From NCBI GenBank assembly GCA_965216025.1, contig CBDCEX010000013.1:1-64000 (forward strand): a stretch of 64,000 bases of DNA, in the 5' to 3' direction. This DNA is from JADFQT01 sp965216025. GTDB lineage: Bacteria > Chloroflexota > Dehalococcoidia > Lucifugimonadales > UBA3495. The first letter of the stretch is position 1. Each line of letters starts with the position of its first letter. The notes below the pieces were generated by a model that was given only the letters and a program-made list of their open reading frames with translations, was not told the origin of the DNA and did not search any database. Shown piece by piece: positions 51,621 to 60,423 of this stretch. Both the position numbers and the translations under genes were made by a program.

Positions 51621-53870
51621 TCAGTAATTGGGGATAACTAGGCCTTCCTCTTCCAGGATCTCCATGACCTGGGCCGATTTCTGAACTCCGATTCGCAAGC
51701 GGCGCTCCAAGAATGAGGGAGAGAGGCGGGGATTGCGGAGGGCCAGTTCCCGGGCGCTGTCCAGGATGCGGTCATCCACCTCGTCCTGGTCATCCGGCAG
51801 GTCATCCGGCTCTTCCAAAGAGATCGCGGGCAAGAGTGGACCTTTCTGCCGCAGCCAGAACTCCACCACCCGATCTATCTCTTCATCGTAGACCAGGGCT
51901 CCCTGAACTCGTCTCGGTTTCGGGGAATCGTTGTTCAGCAGGAGCATGTCCCCTTTGCCGAGCAGCTTCTCGGCTCCGACCGTATCCAGAATTACCCGGG
52001 AATCCACCTGGGAAGCCACGGCGAAGGCCACCCGAGCCGGTACATTGGCCTTGAGCAGGCCGGTAACTACGTTAACCGATGGCCTCTGGGTTGCCAGGAC
52101 CAGGTGCATACCGATGGCCCGCCCCAGCTGGGCCAGCCGGACCAGGTTTTGTTCGATTTCAAATCCACCCATCATCATCAAGTCGGCCAGCTCGTCGACT
52201 ACAAGCACCAAATACGGCATCGGCTCTTTGGCATTAGCGTTGTACCCAGAGATGTTGCGGGTTCCACATTCCTCCATAAGCTTGTAACGCCGCAGCATTT
52301 CAGCTATCAGGGCACGCAGGGTGGGATTGACCTCTTCCACGTCTACTATTACTGGTGAGATCAAGTGGGGAATCCCGTTAAATGGGGTAAGTTCAACTCT
52401 TTTCGGGTCCACCATCACTATCCTGAGTTGATCCGGCGGCTTGGTGAAAAGCAGAGATGCCACTATCGAGTTGAGGCAGACGCTCTTGCCGCTGCCGGTG
52501 GCTCCGGCGATAAGCAAATGGGGCAGGGAGGCCAGATCGGTCACCACCGGGTTGCCTCCGGTATCCTCACCTAGGGCGATGGGGAGGCCGCCCTTGGAGC
52601 TGATTTTGCGAAAGTCGGAAATGTCCATCAGGCTTCTTAAGACTACATCAGCCTGGGAGGGAGCCGGCACTTCCAGGCCAACCAGGGCCTCTCCTGGAAC
52701 CGGAGCCTCGATGCGCAAATCCGGGGTTTTTAGAGCCAAAGCCAAATCTTTTTCCCGGGCCAGGATACTTTGAACCTTGACCTTATTGCCCTCTCCCACG
52801 TCCTCCTGGCGCGCTTCGCCTCTCTTTTGCTGCCAGCCCGGCACCAGCCCGAATCGGACAACGCGGGGCCCGGCTTTGATGTCCTTTACCTCAACCATCA
52901 CTCCGTGATCGGCCAGGGTGCTCTCGATGAGTCTAGCCATCTGCAGCAGCGGCCCCTGGGAAGTGGTACGGGGCTGAGCCGGAATCAGCAGGCTTAGCGG
53001 GGGCAGCTCCCACTTGGACTTGGCCGCATTGAAGGCAACTGCCTTGGCCGATTTGGCATCACTTACCGGCGGCTCAGGCCCGGCTACTCCCCGGTCAGCA
53101 ACATCGCCGTCGGAAACATCGGGCCGTTGCCGGAAGTGATCCAAACCTGCTTCATCAGAAGTCCAAGGAGGCGTGTCCTCCGCTTCCGTGTCCGCCATTT
53201 CGTTATAGCGCACCCTGGTTCCAAAAGGCAGCAGGCGATAGCTCAATCGGCGCAGGCGTCTTCGCAGGGAACGGTAACCCCAAATAGCCCGAATCTGGCG
53301 GGCCAGATACTTGCCGGGAAGATAAAACCCCAGCCCCAGGTACCTGCCGGCGACTATGAGAGCCCGGAAGAGACCGCTTAAGGCCCGCAGGTAGAGATTC
53401 CCCACCCTTTTGGGGTAGAGGCCCAGCGGCGCCAACAAGACCACGACCACGGCCCGAAGTATACCCAACGGGAGATAACCCCCGCCGATCTCCCGACCCC
53501 ATCTGCCTCCCAAGCTGACCGCCGCTAACATGCCGTTGGGGCCGCGGAAATAGGAAAGGATGCCTACCACAACGGCCGCCAGGACCGCAGCCAGAATCCA
53601 CCACCGCCAGTATCCCGCCAGCAGTTTGGGACGATAGCGCAGCGCAAGCAGCGCCGCGATACCCAGAGCCCCCACCGGAACCCAACCAAAGCCCAGGCTG
53701 GTTGCAGCCCAATGGCGGATGGCCTCCGAGAACCCGAAGCCCAGGCCGGCCACCAAGGCTACCACGATTAGCAATATGGTAGCGTCGAAGGTGCTGCTGG
53801 TCTTGGAGCGCCCACCGGATCTACGCACCGGAGAGGGAACACGCCGGGTCTGAGGTGTGGAACGCGCCAT
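51621..53870 (-). CDS. ftsK: FtsK/SpoIIIE DNA translocase
   Basis: A 749-residue chromosome-segregation motor. The N-terminus carries about four membrane helices (residues about 30-165), followed by a variable linker and the motor: PHLLIAGATGSGKSVCLNSI (Walker A), RIVMVDPKRVELTPFN, YLVLVVDELADLMM (Walker B) and HLVLATQRPSVNVVTG. A C-terminal winged-helix gamma domain (SFLERRLRIGVQKSAQVMEILEEEGLV) reads polar DNA motifs. The ATG at 53870 has GGAGG seven bases upstream. It is shorter than E. coli FtsK and of SpoIIIE size. It shares the minus strand with the RNase J gene upstream. Confidence 0.96.
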   Translation of the reverse strand: MARSTPQTRRVPSPVRRSGGRSKTSSTFDATILLIVVALVAGLGFGFSEAIRHWAATSLGFGWVPVGALGIAALLALRYRPKLLAGYWRWWILAAVLAAVVVGILSYFRGPNGMLAAVSLGGRWGREIGGGYLPLGILRAVVVVLLAPLGLYPKRVGNLYLRALSGLFRALIVAGRYLGLGFYLPGKYLARQIRAIWGYRSLRRRLRRLSYRLLPFGTRVRYNEMADTEAEDTPPWTSDEAGLDHFRQRPDVSDGDVADRGVAGPEPPVSDAKSAKAVAFNAAKSKWELPPLSLLIPAQPRTTSQGPLLQMARLIESTLADHGVMVEVKDIKAGPRVVRFGLVPGWQQKRGEARQEDVGEGNKVKVQSILAREKDLALALKTPDLRIEAPVPGEALVGLEVPAPSQADVVLRSLMDISDFRKISSKGGLPIALGEDTGGNPVVTDLASLPHLLIAGATGSGKSVCLNSIVASLLFTKPPDQLRIVMVDPKRVELTPFNGIPHLISPVIVDVEEVNPTLRALIAEMLRRYKLMEECGTRNISGYNANAKEPMPYLVLVVDELADLMMMGGFEIEQNLVRLAQLGRAIGMHLVLATQRPSVNVVTGLLKANVPARVAFAVASQVDSRVILDTVGAEKLLGKGDMLLLNNDSPKPRRVQGALVYDEEIDRVVEFWLRQKGPLLPAISLEEPDDLPDDQDEVDDRILDSARELALRNPRLSPSFLERRLRIGVQKSAQVMEILEEEGLVIPNY

Positions 53871-54051
53871 GGAGACCTCCAGAACTCCCACCCCACCGGA
53901 ACTGTCCCGGATCACTGAATTAAGATCCTGGATTGGGCTGAGGAGTTAAAAGCGAGCGGCAGGTCCGGCGCCAGGTCCAATGCGTCAAGTCCAATGGATG
54001 AAAAGGGCAGCCCGTGGATACAAGTGGCAGCGCGGTTGAGATATGGCCGGA

Positions 54052-55710
54052 CTATCGCTCTAAAACTATAGACATAATGATAGGCCGTCGGTGGGATTCG
54101 CTGAATAGGAATTTGCGGGCAATTTCTCTAATTTTGGCCTTGAGCTGCTCCGGGTCTCCGGCCGGCACCGGCTCCGTCGCCAGCATCTGCTCCAGATGGC
54201 TGCTCAGACTTTGAAACAACTTCGAGGTCTCCGCGGGTGCCATGAACCCGCTGGCAAGTATTTTGGGTTCGTCCAGGATCTGCCCCTTTCCCCGGTCGAT
54301 GGTCACCACAACCGCGACCATCCCGTCCCGGGACAAAAACCTGCGGTCGCGGAGCACCTGGCTCTGGGTATCGTGGGTCGTGAGGCCGTCGATGTAGATT
54401 GGTCCGGCGGACACGGCGTCCACCACCTGACCGCCTTCCTCAGTTATTTCCAACACATCGCCGTCTTCCAGCACGAAAATGCCCTCTTCAGCCACCCCCA
54501 AATCCCAGGCCAAGCGGGCATGGGCCACCAGATGCCGGTATTCACCATGAACCGGAACAAAAAATTTGGGCCGTATCAGGCTGATCATCATTTTCAGCTC
54601 TTCCCGGCTGGCGTGGCCGTGGACATGCACCAGGGCGATTTTGTCGTAGAGGACCTTGGCCCCCTGACGAAGCAGGTTATCGATGGTGCGGCTGACCAGA
54701 AGCTCGTTGCCTGGGATGGGAGTGGCGGAGATGATCACCGTATCCCCCGCCATTATTTTTACGTCGCGGTGCTCCTGATTGGCGATACGCACCAAAGCCG
54801 AGGTCGGCTCCCCTTGGCTTCCCGTGGTCACGAACACTATCTCTTCCGGAGGTATTCCCCGGGACTGATTAATCGATACCAAGACTCCGGGAGGGATATC
54901 CAGGTATCCCATTTCTTCCGCCATGTGGACATTGTCCACCATGCTGCGGCCCACGATGCAAACCTTGCGTTGGTGGTTGGCGGCTGCCTGGATTACCTGC
55001 TGAACTCGGGATATCAACGAAGCGAAGGTGGCCACCATAACCCGTCCAGAGGCATCCCCGATGGCCCGGTCCAGGGCTTCTCCCAGCACCTGCTCGGATA
55101 GTGTGAAACCCTCCACCTCCGCGTAGGTCGAATCGGAACACAGCAGCAGCACCCCTTGAGTGCCATATCCGGCCAACGCCGCCAAGTCTATGTTTTGGCC
55201 GTCAACCGGCGTGTGGTCAATTTTGAAGTCGCCAGTGTGGATCACGGTACCCAGAGGGGTCTCGATGGCCATGCCCATGGCGTCGGGAATGCTATGACAG
55301 ACTCGAAACCAGGTGACCTGGAAGTTGTCGCCGAAATCGTAGCGCACCCCCGGCTCTATGGCGTGGGCCTGGGCGCCCCGGGAGGCCCGGTGCTCCTTGA
55401 GTTTAACGGAAATCAATCCGTGGGCCAGCTGAGGCGCGTAAACTGCCACGTCCAGGTCGGGCAAAACGAAGGGCAGGGCGCCTATGTGATCTTCATGGCC
55501 GTGGGTTATGAGGATGGCGCGGACTCGCTCAGCATTGGCCCGCAAGTAGGAGGTATCTGGGATAACCAGGTCCACCCCCAACAAATCTTCGGTTGGAAAC
55601 TGCACCCCACAGTCGACAACGATGATGTCGTCGCCGCACTCCAGGGCCATCATGTTCTTCCCGATTTCCCCCAGTCCGCCCAGGGGTATGACCCGCAAAC
55701 TAGTATTCAA
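54052..55710 (-). CDS. rnj: Ribonuclease J
   Basis: A 552-residue metallo-beta-lactamase RNase with endo- and 5'-exonuclease roles in RNA decay and processing. Seen are IPLGGLGEIGKNMMALE, the metal site ILITHGHEDHIGALP, GDFKIDHTPVDGQ, the beta-CASP domain (TTGSQGEPTSALVRIAN, SATPIPGNE), HVHGHASREELKMMI and PVHGEYRHLVAHARLA, and a C-terminal domain to residue 552. Length is standard for bacterial RNase J. It lies upstream of ftsK on the same strand with a gap of about 180 bp, and 100 bp downstream of the glycosylase gene. Confidence 0.97.
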   Translation of the reverse strand: MNTSLRVIPLGGLGEIGKNMMALECGDDIIVVDCGVQFPTEDLLGVDLVIPDTSYLRANAERVRAILITHGHEDHIGALPFVLPDLDVAVYAPQLAHGLISVKLKEHRASRGAQAHAIEPGVRYDFGDNFQVTWFRVCHSIPDAMGMAIETPLGTVIHTGDFKIDHTPVDGQNIDLAALAGYGTQGVLLLCSDSTYAEVEGFTLSEQVLGEALDRAIGDASGRVMVATFASLISRVQQVIQAAANHQRKVCIVGRSMVDNVHMAEEMGYLDIPPGVLVSINQSRGIPPEEIVFVTTGSQGEPTSALVRIANQEHRDVKIMAGDTVIISATPIPGNELLVSRTIDNLLRQGAKVLYDKIALVHVHGHASREELKMMISLIRPKFFVPVHGEYRHLVAHARLAWDLGVAEEGIFVLEDGDVLEITEEGGQVVDAVSAGPIYIDGLTTHDTQSQVLRDRRFLSRDGMVAVVVTIDRGKGQILDEPKILASGFMAPAETSKLFQSLSSHLEQMLATEPVPAGDPEQLKAKIREIARKFLFSESHRRPIIMSIVLER

Positions 55711-55812
55711 TTTTCCGACTTACCACTCCAATTTAGAGACCCAGTTGGGTGATTTTCCGCCGCCCTGAGCATTAAGGGAACCTGGCTTGACCGCGGTGAT
55801 TCATGGCCGTCT

Positions 55813-56445
55813 TCAGAAAAGGGCCAGCTGCTCTGGAGGAGGCGCTTCCTCCAAAACCGGCGGCATCACGGGCGGCATGACCGGTTCCGGCAGCCGGCGG
55901 AGTCCGTCCAGAATACCGGGGATGGCCTGGAAATCTTCCATGATAGTGGCACGATGTTCCTGTCGATGTAACGCCGCCGCCGGATGCATTATCGGGTAAA
56001 TAGAGCGTCCGTTTCTTTGTCGAACTCGCCCCCGGGCCCGGCTGATGCTTTCCCCAGGAAAGAAGCGAGCCAGGGAAAAGCGTCCCAGGGTGACTATGAG
56101 CCGGGGATCCACCAACTCTATCTGCCGTTCCAAGTATTTGGAGCAGGATGACAACTCGTCCGGAAGGGGGTCCCGGTTTTGGGGCGGCCGGCACTTGACC
56201 ATGTTGGCAATGAAAACCTGTTCCCGTTTCAGCCCAATGGAGGCGAGCAGTTCTTCCAAAAATCCGCCCGCTGGACCAACGAAGGGCCTGCCCTGCCGGT
56301 CTTCATGGAAGCCGGGGCCTTCCCCAATAAGCATGATTTCGGCGTCTGGGGCCCCTTCGCCCGGAACGGCGTTGGTACGGCCCTGGTGCAAGGAACAATC
56401 GGTACAGGTGGTGATGAGGCGGGCTACTTCTGCCAGGCTTTCCAT
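55813..56445 (-). CDS. Family 4 uracil-DNA glycosylase (iron-sulfur)
   Basis: A 210-residue repair enzyme removing uracil from DNA. The cluster cysteines appear in ITTCTDCSLHQGR and further on in VKCRPPQNRDP with a later Cys (DELSSCSKYL). The active-site motif is GEGPGFHEDRQGRPFVGPAG, and the family HPAAALHR loop is present. The ATG at 56445 has GGGAGG six bases upstream and begins the conserved N-terminus. A Pro/Glu-rich tail (PPVLEEAPPPEQLALF) is unusual and could resemble a clamp-binding end (QLALF), which is only a suggestion. Confidence 0.93.
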   Translation of the reverse strand: MESLAEVARLITTCTDCSLHQGRTNAVPGEGAPDAEIMLIGEGPGFHEDRQGRPFVGPAGGFLEELLASIGLKREQVFIANMVKCRPPQNRDPLPDELSSCSKYLERQIELVDPRLIVTLGRFSLARFFPGESISRARGRVRQRNGRSIYPIMHPAAALHRQEHRATIMEDFQAIPGILDGLRRLPEPVMPPVMPPVLEEAPPPEQLALF

Positions 56446-56629
56446 GACACCTCCCCTCTGCCCATCCAAGCTGGTGGAGTTGCTTGTTGAGCCGCCAGCT
56501 CAAGTTGGTCGAATTCTTGCCCGGTCCGGCGGAAAAAACCTGCCGTCGCTCACCTGGGTGTAACCACAATCTCCAGCTGGCACACCCCGCGCCAAGAAGG
56601 CTTTTTACGGCGGCTGATTTGCTTTATTT

Positions 56630-56893
56630 CTACTCTTGGTCCTCGATTCCCAGGTTCTTCAAATAAACCACGGCGTCGTTGAGCGTATGAATTCCCCCCG
56701 CGTCTTCGTCGGAGATCTCCACCGGCCGATCATCAGTCGAGAATTCCTCTTCCAGAGCCATAATCAACTCGACCAAATCCAGGGAGTCGGCGTTCAGGTC
56801 TTCGGCAAAAGAAGCAGTCTCAGAAACATCGCTTTCATCGACATCCAGCTTATCTACAACTATGGTCTTTACTCGGTCGTAAACGGTGGGCAA
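56630..56893 (-). CDS. acpP: Acyl carrier protein
   Basis: An 87-residue acidic carrier of fatty-acid intermediates. The phosphopantetheine attachment motif is EDLNADSLDLVELIMALEEE, with Ser in DSL. It starts at TTG 56893 behind GAGG. There is a small insertion (SDEDAGGIHTL) in the usual helix III region. It lies downstream of nusB (14 bp) and close to fabD, as in fatty-acid clusters. Confidence 0.95.
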   Translation of the reverse strand: MPTVYDRVKTIVVDKLDVDESDVSETASFAEDLNADSLDLVELIMALEEEFSTDDRPVEISDEDAGGIHTLNDAVVYLKNLGIEDQE

Positions 56894-56907
56894 ACCCTCA
56901 TCTCCCT

Positions 56908-57369
56908 TCAGGCGCCGGCTGGCGCCAGTTCCCCCATTTCCAGGTCGGACATTACCGACCCCAAAACACCATTTATAAACCTGGCGGAACTATCGCTACC
57001 AAAGGTCTTAGCCAGCTCCACTGCCTCGTTGATCGCGGTCTTATTAGGGGTTTCCCGGTGGTGCTTGAGTTCAAACAAAGCGATGCGCAGAATATTCCGA
57101 TCGACCGCCGGCAACTGAGCCACCGGCCAAGCGGGAGCGTAATGCAGAATTGTCTGATCCAGCTCCGCCTTGCGGTCATCAACGCCAGCCAATAACTCCT
57201 TGGCGAAAGCCTGGTATTTGGCGGGAAGGGGATCGTCTTCAAGCAGCCAATCCAAAGAGGTTTCAGTTTGGCTGCCTTTCATGTCTCCCGCGAAGAGAGA
57301 CTGGAGAGCCACTGTGCGCGCCCTCCTTCGTAAAGATGTGGTGTTTCCCGTGATGTTTCCTTGGGTCAT
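56908..57369 (-). CDS. nusB: Transcription antitermination protein NusB
   Basis: A 153-residue all-helical protein that works with NusE on rRNA antitermination. The pattern RRRARTVALQSLF, the middle LLAGVDDRKAELDQTI, AVDRNILRIALFELKHH and TPNKTAINEAVELAKTFGSDSSARFINGVLG is typical. Length is normal. It lies between fabD and acpP with short gaps (27 and 14 bp), so it is probably cotranscribed with the fatty-acid genes. Confidence 0.95.
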   Translation of the reverse strand: MTQGNITGNTTSLRRRARTVALQSLFAGDMKGSQTETSLDWLLEDDPLPAKYQAFAKELLAGVDDRKAELDQTILHYAPAWPVAQLPAVDRNILRIALFELKHHRETPNKTAINEAVELAKTFGSDSSARFINGVLGSVMSDLEMGELAPAGA

Positions 57370-57396
57370 TGACCTCGCTACCTCACACCGGAGAGG

Positions 57397-58365
57397 CTAG
57401 GCAACTCCCCCTGGTAATTCGGATAATTTTCGTATCGATTCTGGGTCGGACAAGGTGACTGCCTGCACTTCCCGGTCGATGCGCCGGATCAGGCTGGCCA
57501 GCACCCGGGCCGGACCAAACTCCACAAACTGAGATACCCCGGTTCCAACCATGTATCTTACCGAGCTCTTCCATTGCACGCAGTGGCACAACCCGTGTAC
57601 CAGTTCCTCCCTCACTTCCGCCGCGGTGATCAAAGGCAGGCCGTTGGAGTTGGCGATAACGGGAACCTGGGGATTCTGAAAGTCCAAGGACGCTATGGCC
57701 TGTCCCAGGCCCTCTTGAGCCTGATACATCAATGAAGAGTGAAAGGCGCCGCTAACCGGAAGAGGAACGGTCTTCTTGGCGCCCTGGGCAGAGGCCAAGT
57801 CCATGGCCCGGGCTACGGCGATTTTGTCACCGCTGACCACGATCTGGTCGTCGGAATTGATGTTGGCCAGCTCTACGCCGGTTTCCGCGCAGATGTGCTC
57901 CAGGGCAAACTCGTCCAGCCCAATGATGGCCGCCATACCGCCCGGACGTTCTACTCCGGCCTGGTGCATCAACCGTCCTCGCTCCCGGACCAGACGCACG
58001 CCCGCCGAGAAGCTCAATACCCCGGAAACGACCAGGGAGGTGTACTCTCCCAGGCTATGACCGGCCACGGATGAGGGGAGCGCCGCCGAGGAACCGACAA
58101 ACTCCTGCCAGGCCCTCCAACACGCGATGCTGACCACCATAATGGCCGGCTGAGAGTTTACCGTATCCTGAAGCTCAGAATCCGGCCCGTGAAATATCAA
58201 GTCGGATAATGGGAAGTTGAGGCTATCGTCGGCCTCCTGAAAAACCTCTCGAGCCGCGCTGGAAGCGTGGTACAACTCCAGCCCCATGCCCACACTCTGC
58301 GAACCCTGACCCGGGAATACGAAGGAACGCTTGGTAACCTCTTGACTATCCGTAATTACCTCCAC
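57397..58365 (-). CDS. fabD: Malonyl-CoA:ACP transacylase
   Basis: A 322-residue enzyme loading malonate onto acyl carrier protein. The start of the fold SFVFPGQGSQSVGMG, the nucleophile motif SVAGHSLGEYTSLVV (Ser), VRERGRLMHQAG with the Arg, and the His in VSGAFHSSLM are present. The start is GTG at 58365. It follows rpmF (gap about 190 bp) and precedes nusB and acpP on the minus strand. plsX and fabH, which commonly separate rpmF and fabD, are absent here. Confidence 0.95.
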   Translation of the reverse strand: MEVITDSQEVTKRSFVFPGQGSQSVGMGLELYHASSAAREVFQEADDSLNFPLSDLIFHGPDSELQDTVNSQPAIMVVSIACWRAWQEFVGSSAALPSSVAGHSLGEYTSLVVSGVLSFSAGVRLVRERGRLMHQAGVERPGGMAAIIGLDEFALEHICAETGVELANINSDDQIVVSGDKIAVARAMDLASAQGAKKTVPLPVSGAFHSSLMYQAQEGLGQAIASLDFQNPQVPVIANSNGLPLITAAEVREELVHGLCHCVQWKSSVRYMVGTGVSQFVEFGPARVLASLIRRIDREVQAVTLSDPESIRKLSELPGGVA

Positions 58366-58553
58366 TTAAACCCAACCCCGCAACATTAGGATAGCCCCAG
58401 TGCTACCGGGGCTCTGAATAGCTAGAATACTGCTCTCCGCGTAGCGGCAATCATTGAAAAATACCGGGACAAGCCCCGGACCGACCGCCTGGGTAGGTAA
58501 ATAATTCTTGGCGCCAGAAGCGAACATAGTGGTGACCCGACGGTATCGACGAG

Positions 58554-58736
58554 TTATTCTCCGACTCCCACGACCTGACGTCCGCGATAATACCCACAGC
58601 TGGGACAGGCGGTGTGAGCTAACTTCGCAGTGCGACACCGGGGACAAAAGGCAGGATGCAGCGGCTTTAACTTGTAAGCCGTGAAACGCCTACCTCCTCG
58701 CGCCCTGGTAATTTTCTTTTTCGGCAGTGCACCCAT
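58554..58736 (-). CDS. rpmF: Ribosomal protein L32
   Basis: A 60-residue basic ribosomal protein with the family start MGALPKKKITRARGGRR and the zinc-binding CPRCRTAK...CPSCGYYRGRQV, so it is the zinc-containing form. AAAGGAAG precedes the ATG. It follows the DUF177 gene, the standard partner of rpmF, and leads into the fatty-acid genes. Confidence 0.97.
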   Translation of the reverse strand: MGALPKKKITRARGGRRFTAYKLKPLHPAFCPRCRTAKLAHTACPSCGYYRGRQVVGVGE

Positions 58737-58822
58737 TCTAGGCTTCCTTTATAGACTTCCTATATAAACTGGCAACCGGGGCAACCGAGTTCCGGGGGCC
58801 CCAAAAATATCGTGGGGCCATT

Positions 58823-59338
58823 CTAGTCCCTGGGCAGCAATTGCGCCAGCGTCCCCTCGGACGAATTAGAGCATTCATGCCGGCACCCACACTGTTTCTC
58901 ATTCAAGTTACCGCCGCAAATCTGGCACAATCCCTGGCAATCGGGCCGGCACAGAGGCTTCATTGGGCGCTGGGTAATTACGTATTGGCGTAAAACCTCG
59001 GTTAAATCGAGGTCATGGTTGGCGTCGATCTGGCCGTAGCCTTCGTCCTCAGGCAGGAACTGCCTGAGCCCGGTGGGCAGGTCCGATATGGGAAGGAACT
59101 CCTCTTCAATGGACAGCCCAGAATCTAAACCAGTTTCCCCCAAGCACCGCCCGCAAGTAATGGTGTCTTGAATCTCCAGCGTGGCGTTTACCAGCACTCC
59201 CTGATGAGTGCGAAGCATATCCACGGTACCTCTAGCGCTGTCCACTATGCGCTCAGCATCGCTGAACTCTTCCCACAGCTGATAGCTGCGAGTGGAGCCG
59301 ATAGGCTCTTGGAGCAATTGGGCTACGTTATATCGCAT
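58823..59338 (-). CDS. DUF177 (YceD-like) protein
   Basis: A 171-residue protein of the YceD/DUF177 family, whose members precede rpmF in most bacteria and are linked to 23S rRNA or ribosome maturation. Landmarks are TCGRCLGE in the middle, the acidic DLDLTEVLRQYVIT, and CRPDCQGLCQICGGNLNEKQCGC with Cys positions suggesting metal binding. The ATG at 59338 is used. The gap to rpmF is 86 bp. Confidence 0.92.
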   Translation of the reverse strand: MRYNVAQLLQEPIGSTRSYQLWEEFSDAERIVDSARGTVDMLRTHQGVLVNATLEIQDTITCGRCLGETGLDSGLSIEEEFLPISDLPTGLRQFLPEDEGYGQIDANHDLDLTEVLRQYVITQRPMKPLCRPDCQGLCQICGGNLNEKQCGCRHECSNSSEGTLAQLLPRD

Positions 59339-59543
59339 GAATTTAAGGGTTAACGCTACCGGGGGCCGCGCACTTGAAGATAAATTTAAAGTCTGTCTGA
59401 ATGGGTCCTGCGAGTGACCGGTAAGATTATAGAAGCACTGAAAGGGACGCTGTCAAGAGGCCAGAAAGGAACTGAAGCAGAACTTTGACGCTCCGGGAAA
59501 GCGGCCCATATGTTATGTCAACTCGCCTTTTATAAGCTAGCGG

Positions 59544-59963
59544 TTATAAACTACCGGGCCGCGTTGGGCTCTCTTGTTGCACAAACTCCACTATCTGCTG
59601 AGTGGAAGTGCCCGGTCCAAAAACCGCGGCGATCCCCATTTTCAGCAAGGGCTCCCGGTCTTGCTCTGGGATAATGCCTCCCAGCACCACCAGAACATCA
59701 TCCATTCCCTCTTCCCGCAAAAGCCGCATGATTTCCGGCAGTATCTCCAGATGCGCCCCAGACAGTATGCTCAGGCCCAAAACGTTCACGTCTTCCTGAG
59801 CGGCGGCCTGGACAATCATCTGCGGGGTCTGCCGGATGCCGGTATATATGACCTCCATACCGGCGTCCCGCAACGCCCGGGCGATCACCTTAGCGCCCCG
59901 GTCATGGCCATCCAAGCCGGGTTTGGCCACCAGCACCCGTATGGGGTGACTCTCTTGAACCAT
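59544..59963 (-). CDS. B12-binding (small) subunit of acyl-CoA mutase
   Basis: A 139-residue cobalamin-binding domain protein. The B12 signature is visible: RVLVAKPGLDGHDRGAKVI (DxHxxG, lower-ligand His), VLGLSILSGAHLEI (SxL) and VVLGGIIPEQD (GG). It is the stand-alone C-terminal domain missing from the mutase large subunit at 43416-45074, about 14 kb away. The two probably form the active mutase, though the partnership is inferred. Confidence 0.93.
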   Translation of the reverse strand: MVQESHPIRVLVAKPGLDGHDRGAKVIARALRDAGMEVIYTGIRQTPQMIVQAAAQEDVNVLGLSILSGAHLEILPEIMRLLREEGMDDVLVVLGGIIPEQDREPLLKMGIAAVFGPGTSTQQIVEFVQQESPTRPGSL

Positions 59964-60184
59964 AGAGAACTATCCTGAGAAACCTGGCCCAGAAAGCTTG
60001 CCTCAGCCAGTAACTACCCCAGTAACTACCCCACAGAACCACCTGGGCAGAGACGATCATACTCTTGGGCCAACATGGTAGCAAGGTTTATATACCAGGT
60101 TTTATATGGAGCAGATAGCTGACCGTTGCTGGTTGCAGATAGTACATTTGTTCGATAAATTTTCTGAGAGGGTATGCGCCCTTA

Positions 60185-60393
60185 GAGTGTGTTTAAAAAG
60201 ATCCTAGCATTCTTGGTTCAAGGTGTATGAACGTCCTGGGCTTCCTCTCCCCTTGTGGGAGAGGATTGAGGTGAGGGGTATCACTCTCATCCCAACCTTC
60301 TCCCATCAAGGAAGAAGGGGCTCTGTAACGTTCTGCCGAAATGCCTAACTTTCTATGCCACCTCGGACAAGACACCAGGCTTTTAAAACACTC
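60185..60393. repeat. Miniature inverted-repeat element, family B, copy 2
   Basis: A 209-bp relative of 33020-33236 with ends GAGTGTGTTTAAA and TTTTAAAACACTC and the same internal hairpin module in reverse orientation (CTCTCCCCTTGTGGGAGAGG). The left flank has TTA; the right has TGTTA, so the target duplication is less clear than for copy 1. It ends 30 bp before the imuB-like start and therefore occupies its promoter region. Confidence 0.75.
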
Positions 60394-60423
60394 TGTTAGC
60401 TAAATCCGCTCGCGGAATTTCAG

